From: an uncultured Erysipelotrichaceae bacterium
GTDB taxonomy: Bacteria; Bacillota_I; Bacilli_A; Erysipelotrichales; Erysipelotrichaceae
NCBI GenBank assembly: GCA_937957895.1
Contig: CALFEZ010000218.1
Location: 1 to 9,248, forward strand
Length of the DNA stretch: 9,248 bases
Direction of reading: 5' to 3'
Numbering within the stretch: position 1 is the first letter of the stretch; each line of letters starts with the position of its first letter. Both the position numbers and the translations under genes were made by a program. Of this stretch, positions 1-5,999 are shown piece by piece. The notes beneath the pieces are model-generated. The model was not told where the DNA came from. It saw only the letters and a program-made list of their open reading frames with translations, and did not search any database.

Positions 1-172
1 CTATACAGAATAAACAGATAGGCAAATAGGCTGGTATCAAGATCGGTAGTGACGACGACATTTCAGATAGGCCATGATTAGTCTGACAACCATGATAAGC
101 AGTGAGGGTAACTTTTCAGAAAAGCAGTGAAAGAGAACGGGCATTTTTAAGTAGCAGAGATGTTTGTTTTAA

Positions 173-508
173 GAAGATGAGTTTATAGAATATTCTATTA
201 ATGGTTGTAGTGTGGACCTTACAAGTGATATGTTAATCTGAACATTCAATGTCTCGAAAGGTAAGTGCAGATTAAGGATCTGGAACTCTGATCAAGTTAC
301 TGCGTATCATGTTGATTATGAGGTCCCTGGAGATTCAAGGAATATTGTTATGAGGAACAAAGTTCCTTATGAGATACTTGAAGCTTGAAAGAACTTTGAT
401 GAACATATTGTTCACTATATGGGAATGCCGTCAAAGCTTATTGCAAAAACAGTGTGGAAAGATACAAATGGAGAGCAATATGAGAAAGATCAAATATTCT
501 CATTTTAG
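173..508 (+). pseudogene. Possible decayed coding fragment, family unknown
   Basis: Reading codons from 173 to a TAG at 506-508 gives about 111 codons broken by only two in-frame stops, both TGA, at 239-241 and 386-388. The translation has ordinary protein-like composition, with stretches such as NSDQVTAYHVDYEVPGDSR and HYMGMPSKLIAKTVWKDTNG. No start codon with a good ribosome binding site is seen, and the frame is closed upstream by TAA at 170-172. I do not recognise the family. It could be the inactivated 3' part of an accessory gene, or chance reading of AT-rich DNA. The low stop density and the plausible composition are the only support. Confidence 0.3.
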
Positions 509-527
509 TAGAATCTATGAGTAATAG

Positions 528-722
528 AAAGAGGATGATAAATTGAAATATTCTGAATTAGAAGTAGAAGATGCTCATAGCTGGATTCTATGATACCAAC
601 AAATTTTAAGAATAGTACCGATTAATAATGGGATTTTCACTACGTAATCATACGGAAGAATAAAATGGAATAAAAAACGGGTAGTAAAGTTTTCCGATAT
701 ATTTGAAGATCCATTGCTATAA
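528..722 (+). pseudogene. Possible second decayed coding fragment
   Basis: This frame differs from the fragment upstream and runs from 528 to TAA at 720-722, with TGA at 591-593 and TAA at 645-647 inside it. A GAGG at 531-534 lies eight bases before a TTG at 543, a weak initiation site. The readable ends (LKYSELEVEDAHSWIL and YGRIKWNKKRVVKFSDIF) look protein-like. It may be the frameshifted continuation of the preceding fragment or the relic of another gene. No family is recognised. The call rests only on low stop density over about 65 codons, so chance remains possible. Confidence 0.22.
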
Positions 723-777
723 CTCTATTAGATTCATTTGTAATAAAACATAAGTATGGGTTATCTATTATCCATAG

Positions 778-798
778 AAAAAAGCCCCTTTCGGAGCT
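778..798 (-). terminator. Rho-independent terminator of the BY-kinase gene
   Basis: On the minus strand the stem AGCTCC (798-793) pairs with GGGGCT (788-783), with one G-T pair and a GAAA loop, and is followed directly by a run of T (783-778). The stem begins at the base next to the stop codon (799-801). The kinase gene therefore ends its transcript here, with no co-transcribed gene further left. Confidence 0.85.
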
Positions 799-1563
799 CT
801 ATCTTTCAAACAATCTTCCTTTTTGTTTCTTCTTTTTATCTGTCCTGTCTGCTCTGCCATAGTAGTTGTTGTAGTAGCCACTGGAAGGTTTTTTCAACAT
901 GGTAACAACACTTCCTATCACATTGACATTGGCTCTTTGTAGCCTTTCTACGGCTTCTTTGGCATGTTCTTTGTTGGTTTGATTGGACTTTACACAAAAC
1001 AGCACACCATCAGCCTGTAACCCGATAGGAACGGTCTCTGAGACCGGAAGTACCGGAGGGCTGTCGATGATGATCCGATCAAAGTAAGGACGCAGATACT
1101 TGATGATGGCAAAGAACCTTTTGGAAGAAAGTACTTCCGAAGGATTTGGTACATTGGGTCCCGAGGGCATGACATAGAGTTTGTTTTTGATCTCTTTGTG
1201 TTTGATCAGCTGCATGTGAGTAAAGATATCAAAGTCCTTGGATTCAAAGTCCAACAGAGCAGTCGATAGTCCTACTGAGTTGCTGAGTTTGAAGATGCGA
1301 TGCAGACTTGGGATCCGAAAATCACAGTCGATCAAAAGCACATGTTCATCAGCGTTGGCCATGACAACTGCCAAATTGGATGCAGTCGTTGACTTGGCTT
1401 CTTCTTTGGATGCGCTGGTCAAGGCGATGACTTTTAGTTCCTGATTGAATGATGAGAATTCCAGATTGGTTCTGAGGTTACGATAAGCTTCCGCATGATC
1501 CATCGTATACCCCTTGTATTTTTGTAAACGTGGCTTTAATGTAACCAGGTTGATATCAGACAT
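799..1563 (-). CDS. BY-kinase (YwqD/CpsD/CapB-like tyrosine kinase)
   Basis: The 254-residue protein belongs to the bacterial tyrosine autokinases that control capsule or exopolysaccharide production; in Firmicutes they work at the membrane by binding a separate Wzz-like activator. Visible marks are the EAYRNLRTN helix (residues 25-33) used for ring assembly, Walker A' LLIDCD (76-81), Walker B IIIDSPP (164-170) and a C-terminal tyrosine cluster (Y230, Y231, Y234, Y235) before a lysine-rich tail. The length fits the family. Walker A (about 50-60) reads SASKEEAKSTT: the Lys-Ser-Thr core is kept, but the glycine before the lysine is alanine and the usual proline is lysine, so nucleotide binding may be altered. 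The ATG start has GGAGGG six bases upstream. The gene is divergent from its likely activator and phosphatase instead of lying between them. The family call is firm; catalytic activity is uncertain. Confidence 0.93.
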   Translation of the reverse strand: MSDINLVTLKPRLQKYKGYTMDHAEAYRNLRTNLEFSSFNQELKVIALTSASKEEAKSTTASNLAVVMANADEHVLLIDCDFRIPSLHRIFKLSNSVGLSTALLDFESKDFDIFTHMQLIKHKEIKNKLYVMPSGPNVPNPSEVLSSKRFFAIIKYLRPYFDRIIIDSPPVLPVSETVPIGLQADGVLFCVKSNQTNKEHAKEAVERLQRANVNVIGSVVTMLKKPSSGYYNNYYGRADRTDKKKKQKGRLFER

Positions 1564-1586
1564 TGTGTTCCCTCCACTTGAATACG

Positions 1587-1615
1587 ATTATATCAATCAA
1601 AGCCTTTTTAGTAAA
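1587..1615 (-). promoter_or_regulatory. Sigma-A-like promoter for the kinase gene
   Basis: On the minus strand TTTACT (1615-1610) is followed 17 bases later by a perfect TATAAT (1592-1587). The start codon lies 24 bases further on, leaving a short leader with the ribosome binding site. The -35 matches the TTGACA consensus at four of six positions. Placement and spacing fit well. Confidence 0.65.
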
Positions 1616-1646
1616 GCAAACAAGCCTATTTAAGCCATCTTTGCTT
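1614..1646. promoter_or_regulatory. Inverted repeat between divergent promoters, possible operator
   Basis: AAGCAAA (1614-1620) and its reverse complement TTTGCTT (1640-1646) lie 19 bases apart. The left arm overlaps the -35 box of the minus-strand promoter and the right arm overlaps the proposed -35 of the plus-strand promoter. AAGCC also occurs twice in the spacer. A regulator bound here could control both directions. No regulator gene is adjacent, so this is inference from position and symmetry. Confidence 0.35.
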
Positions 1647-1674
1647 GTCCATTCTTGACGGGCTATGGTAAAAT
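1645..1674 (+). promoter_or_regulatory. Probable promoter for the ywqC/ywqE-like pair
   Basis: TTGTCC (1645-1650) is followed after 18 bases by TAAAAT (1669-1674), which is preceded by TG one base away, giving an extended -10 (TGGTAAAAT). Transcription would begin near 1681, ahead of a GGGGGA ribosome binding site and the ATG at 1699. A better -35 match, TTGACG at 1655-1660, is too close to this -10 to pair with it. Confidence 0.5.
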
Positions 1675-1698
1675 GAGAAAGTATCGGGGGACTGTAAC

Positions 1699-2400
1699 AT
1701 GAAAGAATTTTATCCATCACAAAACGAACAAGAGATCGATCTGCTCCAGCTGTTGGAGATACTCTACAAGAATATCAAACTGATCGTCGCTTGCTTTTTA
1801 TTTGGAGCACTCATTACTTTTGTTTATAGTGCATTTTTGATTGCACCAACTTATGAAAGCTACTCAACAGTGTATATCCAACCCAATGTTCAAGATGGCA
1901 ATCTCAACCTCAGTGAGATCACCTTGAACCAACGTCTGGTCAGCACCTATACCGAACTGGCAAAATCCAATGTGGTACTCACACAAGTACAACCATACTT
2001 TGCTCAGGAACTGACCACCGCCGGTATCCGTAATGCCATCAATGTGTCCGGTATCGGGGACACTCAGATCATTCGTTTTTCTGCCAAAACCAACGATCCC
2101 GGGCTTTCTGCCCGTTTGACCAACCGCGTGGTGGCTGTCTTTATCAATGAAGTCAACGAGACCATGACCATCGACAACCTTCGGGTGATCGATGTAGCAA
2201 TCGCCAGCGGCAGTCCGGTAGCCCCCAATGTGACCCTCAACACCATGATCGGTGCCGTGCTCGGCTTGATGCTGGGAGTGGGTGTTGCCTTTTTGCGGAT
2301 GATGCTTGATCGCACCATCCACAACAAGTCCGATGCCGAACGCATCTTACAACTACCTGTAATGGGAGAGACATACTTTACCGATGAAGCCTCTTATTGA
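1699..2400 (+). CDS. Wzz-like kinase modulator (YwqC/CpsC family)
   Basis: The 233-residue membrane protein has the layout of Firmicutes chain-length determinants: a short cytoplasmic N-terminus, a membrane helix at about 26-48, an extracellular domain, a second helix at about 181-200 and a cytoplasmic tail. The stretch SPVAPN (172-177) just before helix two matches the family's proline-rich signature, and the tail DRTIHNKSDAERILQLPVMG (204-223) is the part expected to bind and activate the BY-kinase. Its role would be to control length or export of a surface polysaccharide and switch the kinase on. It starts at ATG after a GGGGGA site and overlaps the next gene by 17 bases, so the two are an operon. 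No glycosyltransferase genes lie in the window, so the polymer is unknown. Confidence 0.9.
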   Translation: MKEFYPSQNEQEIDLLQLLEILYKNIKLIVACFLFGALITFVYSAFLIAPTYESYSTVYIQPNVQDGNLNLSEITLNQRLVSTYTELAKSNVVLTQVQPYFAQELTTAGIRNAINVSGIGDTQIIRFSAKTNDPGLSARLTNRVVAVFINEVNETMTIDNLRVIDVAIASGSPVAPNVTLNTMIGAVLGLMLGVGVAFLRMMLDRTIHNKSDAERILQLPVMGETYFTDEASY

Positions 2401-3169
2401 CATCCATAACCACACCTTGTGGGCCATGGATGATGGCATCAAAACCAAAGAAGATGCCTTACAACAGCTTTTTATCGCACATCAAAGCAACATCCAAACG
2501 ATCGCCGTCACGCCGCATATCCAGCCTGAGGGGCGGTTTGTTTTTGACAAGGAAACGATCATCCAAGCTACTGAGAAACTCACTCAACTCGCCAAGGAAC
2601 ATGCCATCCCGATCACGATTCGTTATGGCAGCGAGTTTTTACTGACAAACCAATCATTGTCCAAGATCAAAGAACATATCGTTCCATATCAAGACACCAA
2701 CTGGGTGTTGGTGGAACAACGCTCTGTCAGCAACTCTACCCGGTTGATGGTCGATGGCATCGATCAGATGCTGTATCTGCATAAGCGGGTGTTGATCGCC
2801 CATGTGGAACGATACTTTGAAACGATATCCGAGGCGATCGAGACTTGTACTCTTTGGCGTAAGCGCGGAGCGTATATGCAGATCAACCGCACCAGCATCA
2901 TCGGCATGGAAACCGGACTAAGAACCAAGATCGCACGGGCACTGATCAAACACAATCTGTGTCATGTGATCGCCAGCGATGCCCATCGCACGACCGGTTC
3001 TCGCATCCTGAAACTGGATGACAGTCATCAATGGATCAGTCGAAATGTTTCCTTGAGTGTTGCTGATCTGTTGCATCATGATAATCCCAGACGCTTGCTT
3101 GAAAATGAAGATCTGATCGATCCGCCTCATGAGCGTCAGGGGGTGATCTCGCGCTTGCTGTTTCGATAA
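2384..3169 (+). CDS. PHP-type tyrosine phosphatase (YwqE/CpsB family)
   Basis: The 261-residue product is a metal-dependent PHP-fold phosphatase that removes phosphate from the BY-kinase tyrosine cluster. Visible metal and active-site motifs are DIHNH (residues 6-10), the MDDG turn (15-18), TPH (43-45), GSE (82-84), HVERY (140-144) and SDAH (198-201). In the family the fourth motif is more often HPERY, so V141 is a mild change. Length is typical (about 250-260). The ATG lies inside the end of the upstream gene, with GGGAGAG 13 bases ahead; this is a long spacing, so translational coupling to the modulator is likely. The start is supported by the metal motif beginning at residue 6, as usual in the family. 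Its substrate would be the divergently encoded kinase at 799-1563. Confidence 0.93.
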   Translation: MKPLIDIHNHTLWAMDDGIKTKEDALQQLFIAHQSNIQTIAVTPHIQPEGRFVFDKETIIQATEKLTQLAKEHAIPITIRYGSEFLLTNQSLSKIKEHIVPYQDTNWVLVEQRSVSNSTRLMVDGIDQMLYLHKRVLIAHVERYFETISEAIETCTLWRKRGAYMQINRTSIIGMETGLRTKIARALIKHNLCHVIASDAHRTTGSRILKLDDSHQWISRNVSLSVADLLHHDNPRRLLENEDLIDPPHERQGVISRLLFR

Positions 3170-3202
3170 AGTGGCTTTTTATGAGGCATTGTTAAAATAT
3201 AT

Positions 3203-3254
3203 GTCCTAAAAAACACTCATGGTGTTCAATGCAGACACAATCAGGTAATAGGAC
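3203..3254. promoter_or_regulatory. Nested inverted repeats upstream of the sortase cassette promoter
   Basis: GTCCTA (3203-3208) and TAGGAC (3249-3254) enclose a smaller hairpin, AACAC (3212-3216) with GTGTT (3222-3226). The right outer arm abuts the -35 box at 3255. No T-run follows, so it is a poor terminator. It could be an operator or chance symmetry in the 155-base spacer after the phosphatase gene, where no clear terminator is seen. Confidence 0.22.
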
Positions 3255-3283
3255 TTGACATGGTTATCCAAGGACTGTACCAT
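3255..3283 (+). promoter_or_regulatory. Promoter of the sortase cassette with overlapping inverted repeat
   Basis: A perfect TTGACA (3255-3260) is followed 17 bases later by TACCAT (3278-3283), four of six matches to TATAAT. The 6-base arms CATGGT (3259-3264) and ACCATG (3279-3284) are inverted repeats overlapping both promoter boxes, as expected of a repressor site, but the arms are short. Transcription would start near 3290, about 35 bases before the ATG at 3325. Confidence 0.55.
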
Positions 3284-3324
3284 GAACATATATATTCATA
3301 CGTGGGCAAAAAGGGGGACCTAAC

Positions 3325-3909
3325 ATGAAGAAAATTTTAGCCTTACTAAGCATGCTTTCATTGGTGTTGTTGTTTGCATCATCCGCCATGGCAGCTACCG
3401 ATATCAATGAATTCGAACAAAAACTGATCGACAAGTTTACCGAAGGTGCACTGATCGATGGTGAGACTGTCACACTATCCGAAGAAGAAATCAACTTAGC
3501 CAAAAACTTCTTTATGAGAGATGAGATCGATCTTACCGAAGCGGATGTGGATGGCCTGTTGGCAGCGATCGATCAGATCATCCTGATCGCTCAGGGAGCC
3601 AATGCCGTCAACTTCAGTGATCTGACATCAGCTCAGAAACTGGAAGTCGTTGCAATTGCAGAAGCTGCCGTAGCAGCCATTGCTTCTGTCGAACTGACAT
3701 TTAGCTATGACTTTGATACCAATGTTGCCAAGATCCTTGATGGTTCCGGAAATATATTGGCAGAAACTGTGGTCGGAGATGATTCGACCGTGATCAAAGA
3801 AACCGGCAATGATTTGCTGATGACATGGTCTGTTCTATCAGCGATCGTCTTACTGGTGGGTGGAAGCTTTGTCGTGGCACGCAGAAAAGGACTTCTTGAT
3901 CTGTCATAA
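3325..3909 (+). CDS. Secreted cell-wall-anchored protein, likely sortase substrate
   Basis: The 194-residue precursor starts with a signal peptide (MKK, hydrophobic core 4-21, likely cleavage after AMA at 23). The mature part is acidic and mostly predicted helical, with LSEEEINLAKNFF (51-63) and LTSAQKLEVVAIAEAA (100-115), then a short beta-like DGSGNIL segment (139-145). It ends in a sorting-signal layout: IKETG (157-161), a hydrophobic stretch (164-184) and a basic tail ARRKG. IKETG is a departure from LPXTG, with T and G in the expected places. I recall similar small helical secreted proteins beside sortases in Firmicutes but cannot name the family. ATG is preceded by GGGGGA. The sortase begins three bases after its stop, supporting an enzyme-substrate pair. 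Its function on the surface is unknown. Confidence 0.85.
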   Translation: MKKILALLSMLSLVLLFASSAMAATDINEFEQKLIDKFTEGALIDGETVTLSEEEINLAKNFFMRDEIDLTEADVDGLLAAIDQIILIAQGANAVNFSDLTSAQKLEVVAIAEAAVAAIASVELTFSYDFDTNVAKILDGSGNILAETVVGDDSTVIKETGNDLLMTWSVLSAIVLLVGGSFVVARRKGLLDLS

Positions 3910-3912
3910 TCC

Positions 3913-4572
3913 ATGACCAACAAACGACGCACACAAAGAATAACGGCATACATCGTGATGCCCTTATTCTTTTCTTTTTTTGGATTGCTGATCATGTACA
4001 TCGCCCTCAAACCCGTCGTGGATCTGGGGATGGGTCTTTCTATGCGCATGATCTCAAGTTCATCTCTTAATCTCAATGGAGAGATCAGTTCACTCTATGA
4101 AGACAAAGATCTGATCGAACGCAATCGCGTTCCAATAAGTGAAGTGACGATGCCCTATGTGGGACAGCATTATGCCAAACTGAGCATCGAACATCTGGAC
4201 TGGTCACGTCCTGTGTATTGGGGAGACAACGATCGTATCCTGCTTCGCGGAGTCGGACAATTTGCCGGAAGCTTTCTGCCCGGGTTTGGTAAACCGATCA
4301 TGCTCTCCGGACACAACCTTTCCATGTTTTATGAGATCCAGTATTTGCAGGTCGGAGACATCGTCACGATCCAGACCAACTATGGAAAGTATGACTATGA
4401 AGTGTTTGATTATGGAGTCAAGAAGCGTCCATATACCGGAGCCTATGACCTGTCTAAAAACGAAGAAGAACTGATCTTGTATACCTGTTATCCGTTTACG
4501 ATCTTATCGTCCCGCAACGATGAACGTTACTTTGTGTATGCCCGCAGGATCAGCGGGCCGGATGTCAGATGA
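3913..4572 (+). CDS. Sortase, transpeptidase anchoring surface protein
   Basis: The 219-residue protein has a basic cytoplasmic N-terminus, one membrane helix (about 10-33) and an extracellular sortase barrel. The catalytic triad is visible: H134 in SGHN, C192 in LYTCYP and R205 in NDERYFVYARR. The cysteine-to-arginine spacing of 13 equals that of Staphylococcus SrtA. It should cut a threonine-glycine bond in a sorting motif and join the protein to peptidoglycan; the obvious substrate is the protein encoded immediately upstream. The TC motif and small size fit the housekeeping/class D-like group better than class B, but the class is not certain by eye. Its only Shine-Dalgarno-like stretch is about 20 bases upstream, so translation is probably coupled to the preceding gene. 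It overlaps the next gene by four bases (ATGA). Confidence 0.92.
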   Translation: MTNKRRTQRITAYIVMPLFFSFFGLLIMYIALKPVVDLGMGLSMRMISSSSLNLNGEISSLYEDKDLIERNRVPISEVTMPYVGQHYAKLSIEHLDWSRPVYWGDNDRILLRGVGQFAGSFLPGFGKPIMLSGHNLSMFYEIQYLQVGDIVTIQTNYGKYDYEVFDYGVKKRPYTGAYDLSKNEEELILYTCYPFTILSSRNDERYFVYARRISGPDVR

Positions 4573-5429
4573 AAACACAACACAACGATACCCGACTGCG
4601 GGATAAAATAGCGATCGTATTAACGCTGATCATGAGTATCTTGTTGACAGTGAGCAGTTTTCTGATCTCGATCAGAGCCACGGTGTTTGTTGAGGGGTTT
4701 GTCTTTAAGCAACTAGAAGACATCGATTATGTTTATCTGGTACAGGATTATTTTATGGAAGTCGTTACATCCAGAGCCGTACTCTATGGGGTGGATGTAA
4801 CCTACCTTAGTGATGCCTTTACCACCGAAAAGATGAAAGAAGACATTTTTCGATCCACGCGGATGCTCTTTGACGGACAGCGACCTGATTTCTTTGTAGA
4901 AGAGCTGAGTGACGATCTGAAAGAACACCTGATCGCCTATGTCGATGATCAAGGGATGACACTGACGGTGGAAGTCGAAGCAGGGATCGATGAGTTGACC
5001 GGCAAGTTGGTCAATGACTATACCAGGATCATGCAAGTACCACTCTTTAGAAACTATGTAGAAGCCAAAAACCAGTTTGGCAGGATCTTCTGGTGGGCAA
5101 TAGCAGGATTGAGTGTGCTTATCGGGGTGATCGTAACCTTGATCCTCAGACTATACAAACATCGTCATCGTGCCCTGCGTTTATTAAGTCATGGTACTTC
5201 GGCGGTGGGATTGATGTCGTTGATCGTGTTGGTACCGATATACTTGTCCAAAGCATATCAACGTATTCAGATCAGTCCCAGATTCTTCAATCTGCTGTTG
5301 GCAGAGACTATTGAGAGTGCTTTGCTGATAAGCATCTTGATTGCTTTGAGTTGGTTTGTCGCATCTTTCTTTTTGATCGAAGGTTCGGAACGATCGCGAA
5401 AGAAAGCATTCAAAAAGAACCCAAACTAA
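4569..5429 (+). CDS. Unrecognised four-helix membrane protein of the sortase cassette
   Basis: I do not recognise this 286-residue protein. It has a membrane helix at about 14-36, a loop of roughly 135 residues that is probably extracellular and is rich in acidic and aromatic residues, then three membrane helices at about 173-195, 205-227 and 247-270, with a basic tail (RSRKKAFKK, 275-283). RLYKHRHRALR (194-204) forms a positive loop between helices two and three, which fits a cytoplasmic location. No enzymatic motif is visible. Its start overlaps the sortase stop by four bases, so the two are co-translated. A strong terminator follows, making it the last gene of the cassette. A partner role in anchoring or presenting the surface protein is an inference from position alone. 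Confidence 0.85.
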   Translation: MKTQHNDTRLRDKIAIVLTLIMSILLTVSSFLISIRATVFVEGFVFKQLEDIDYVYLVQDYFMEVVTSRAVLYGVDVTYLSDAFTTEKMKEDIFRSTRMLFDGQRPDFFVEELSDDLKEHLIAYVDDQGMTLTVEVEAGIDELTGKLVNDYTRIMQVPLFRNYVEAKNQFGRIFWWAIAGLSVLIGVIVTLILRLYKHRHRALRLLSHGTSAVGLMSLIVLVPIYLSKAYQRIQISPRFFNLLLAETIESALLISILIALSWFVASFFLIEGSERSRKKAFKKNPN

Positions 5430-5439
5430 ATGATGTAAG

Positions 5440-5473
5440 ATGGTATCAACATATTGTTGATACCATTTGTTTT
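5440..5473 (+). terminator. Strong Rho-independent terminator of the sortase cassette
   Basis: ATGGTATCAACA (5440-5451) and TGTTGATACCAT (5455-5466) form a perfect 12-base-pair stem with a three-base loop, followed by a T-rich tail TTGTTTTG. It lies 11 bases after the stop of the membrane protein gene. The cassette is therefore transcribed separately from the bactofilin. Confidence 0.85.
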
Positions 5474-5480
5474 GTATGGT

Positions 5481-5497
5481 GATGTGAGTGTCACATC
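5481..5497. repeat. Short palindrome after the cassette terminator
   Basis: GATGTGA (5481-5487) and TCACATC (5491-5497) are perfect inverted repeats with a GTG centre. The arms share GATGTG/CACATC with the terminator stem at 8753-8778, but no T-run follows here. It may be a protein-binding site or a terminator relic. Confidence 0.35.
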
Positions 5498-5932
5498 GGC
5501 AGATATCCCATGTATCAACATGCACGGTGTAAAGATCATTGTTTTCAACTTTCTATATAATAACGGATGACATCCTTTGAAAAAACTGTTATCATGTCAT
5601 GAAAAAAGGGAGATTGAGAAAAAAAGTAAATAAAATCAAAAAAATTGATCAAACATGCAACAAGTGAATCAAATCACAAACTTTATGAGCATAGTTGTCA
5701 TGTGACCACATACTTATTTTGTCCTAAATAGCAGATCATGTTGTTATTACCACTAAATAGAAGACTTTTAAACAAGTGTTAAAGCAAATGACAATCTTAC
5801 CTCAGAATTATAGTTTATAAATAAGTTATCAAAATCACAAGTGATATTCAGCTTGTGCGCCATCATGGGTTGAATGCTCAAAAAAACCGCTATTTAATAG
5901 GTTTTTTGATGAATTTGCATGCTAAAAAAAGG
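5498..5932. other. AT-rich intergenic stretch without a recognised gene
   Basis: No coding region with a credible start is seen on either strand. Short inverted repeats occur, including ATCAA/TTGAT (5636-5650), ATCAC/GTGAT (5834-5845) and CACAAG/CTTGTG (5836-5857). GATC is rare (three copies) as in the left flank, unlike the genes on both sides. A small RNA cannot be excluded, but no promoter and terminator pair clearly delimits one. Confidence 0.5.
5881..5907. terminator. Terminator-like hairpin in the bactofilin upstream region
   Basis: AAAAAACC (5881-5888) pairs with GGTTTTTT (5900-5907) around an 11-base loop. Inside the loop CTATT and AATAG can also pair. The A-run and T-run make it usable in either direction. 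It could end an unrecognised transcript from the spacer, as it lies 25 bases before the bactofilin -35 box. The GC core is weak. Confidence 0.4.
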
Positions 5933-5961
5933 TTGATTATATGCAAACTTATGGGTATAAT
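5933..5961 (+). promoter_or_regulatory. Sigma-A-like promoter for the bactofilin gene
   Basis: TTGATT (5933-5938) is separated by 17 bases from a perfect TATAAT (5956-5961). Transcription would start near 5968. AAGGAG (5987-5992) sits seven bases before the ATG. This is the clearest promoter in the window and implies vegetative expression. Confidence 0.82.
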
Positions 5962-5999
5962 GATACAAATCAACAAACTATCCCATAAGGAGTACCAAC

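Larger units (their letters stand above)
1..777. other. Gene-poor left flank with decayed coding traces
   Basis: No intact open reading frame, RNA gene or recognisable insertion sequence end is visible here. Stops are frequent in all frames, but two plus-strand stretches (173-508 and 528-722, listed separately) read like protein interrupted by a few stops. GATC is sparse: five copies in about 800 bases, against eight in 420 bases of the bactofilin gene. This agrees with a different history from the neighbouring genes. I infer a degraded remnant of accessory DNA lying beyond the end of the kinase gene. Positions 1-172 show nothing I can interpret. Confidence 0.5.

Noticed and set aside
1655..1680. 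TTGACG at 1655-1660 as the -35 of the ywqC-like gene
   Set aside because: At 17-base spacing there is no acceptable -10, and it is only eight bases from the extended -10 TGGTAAAAT.
1864..2345. Minus-strand open frames across the Wzz-like gene
   Set aside because: They are antisense to a well-supported gene, show no family motifs and have no start region.
3169..3186. AAAG-TGG-CTTTTT as terminator after the phosphatase gene
   Set aside because: A four-base stem is too weak to support a call.
5608..5667. Small ORF beginning at TTG after GGGAG near 5610
   Set aside because: The ribosome binding site would be almost touching the start codon and the 16-codon product is lysine-rich low-complexity sequence.
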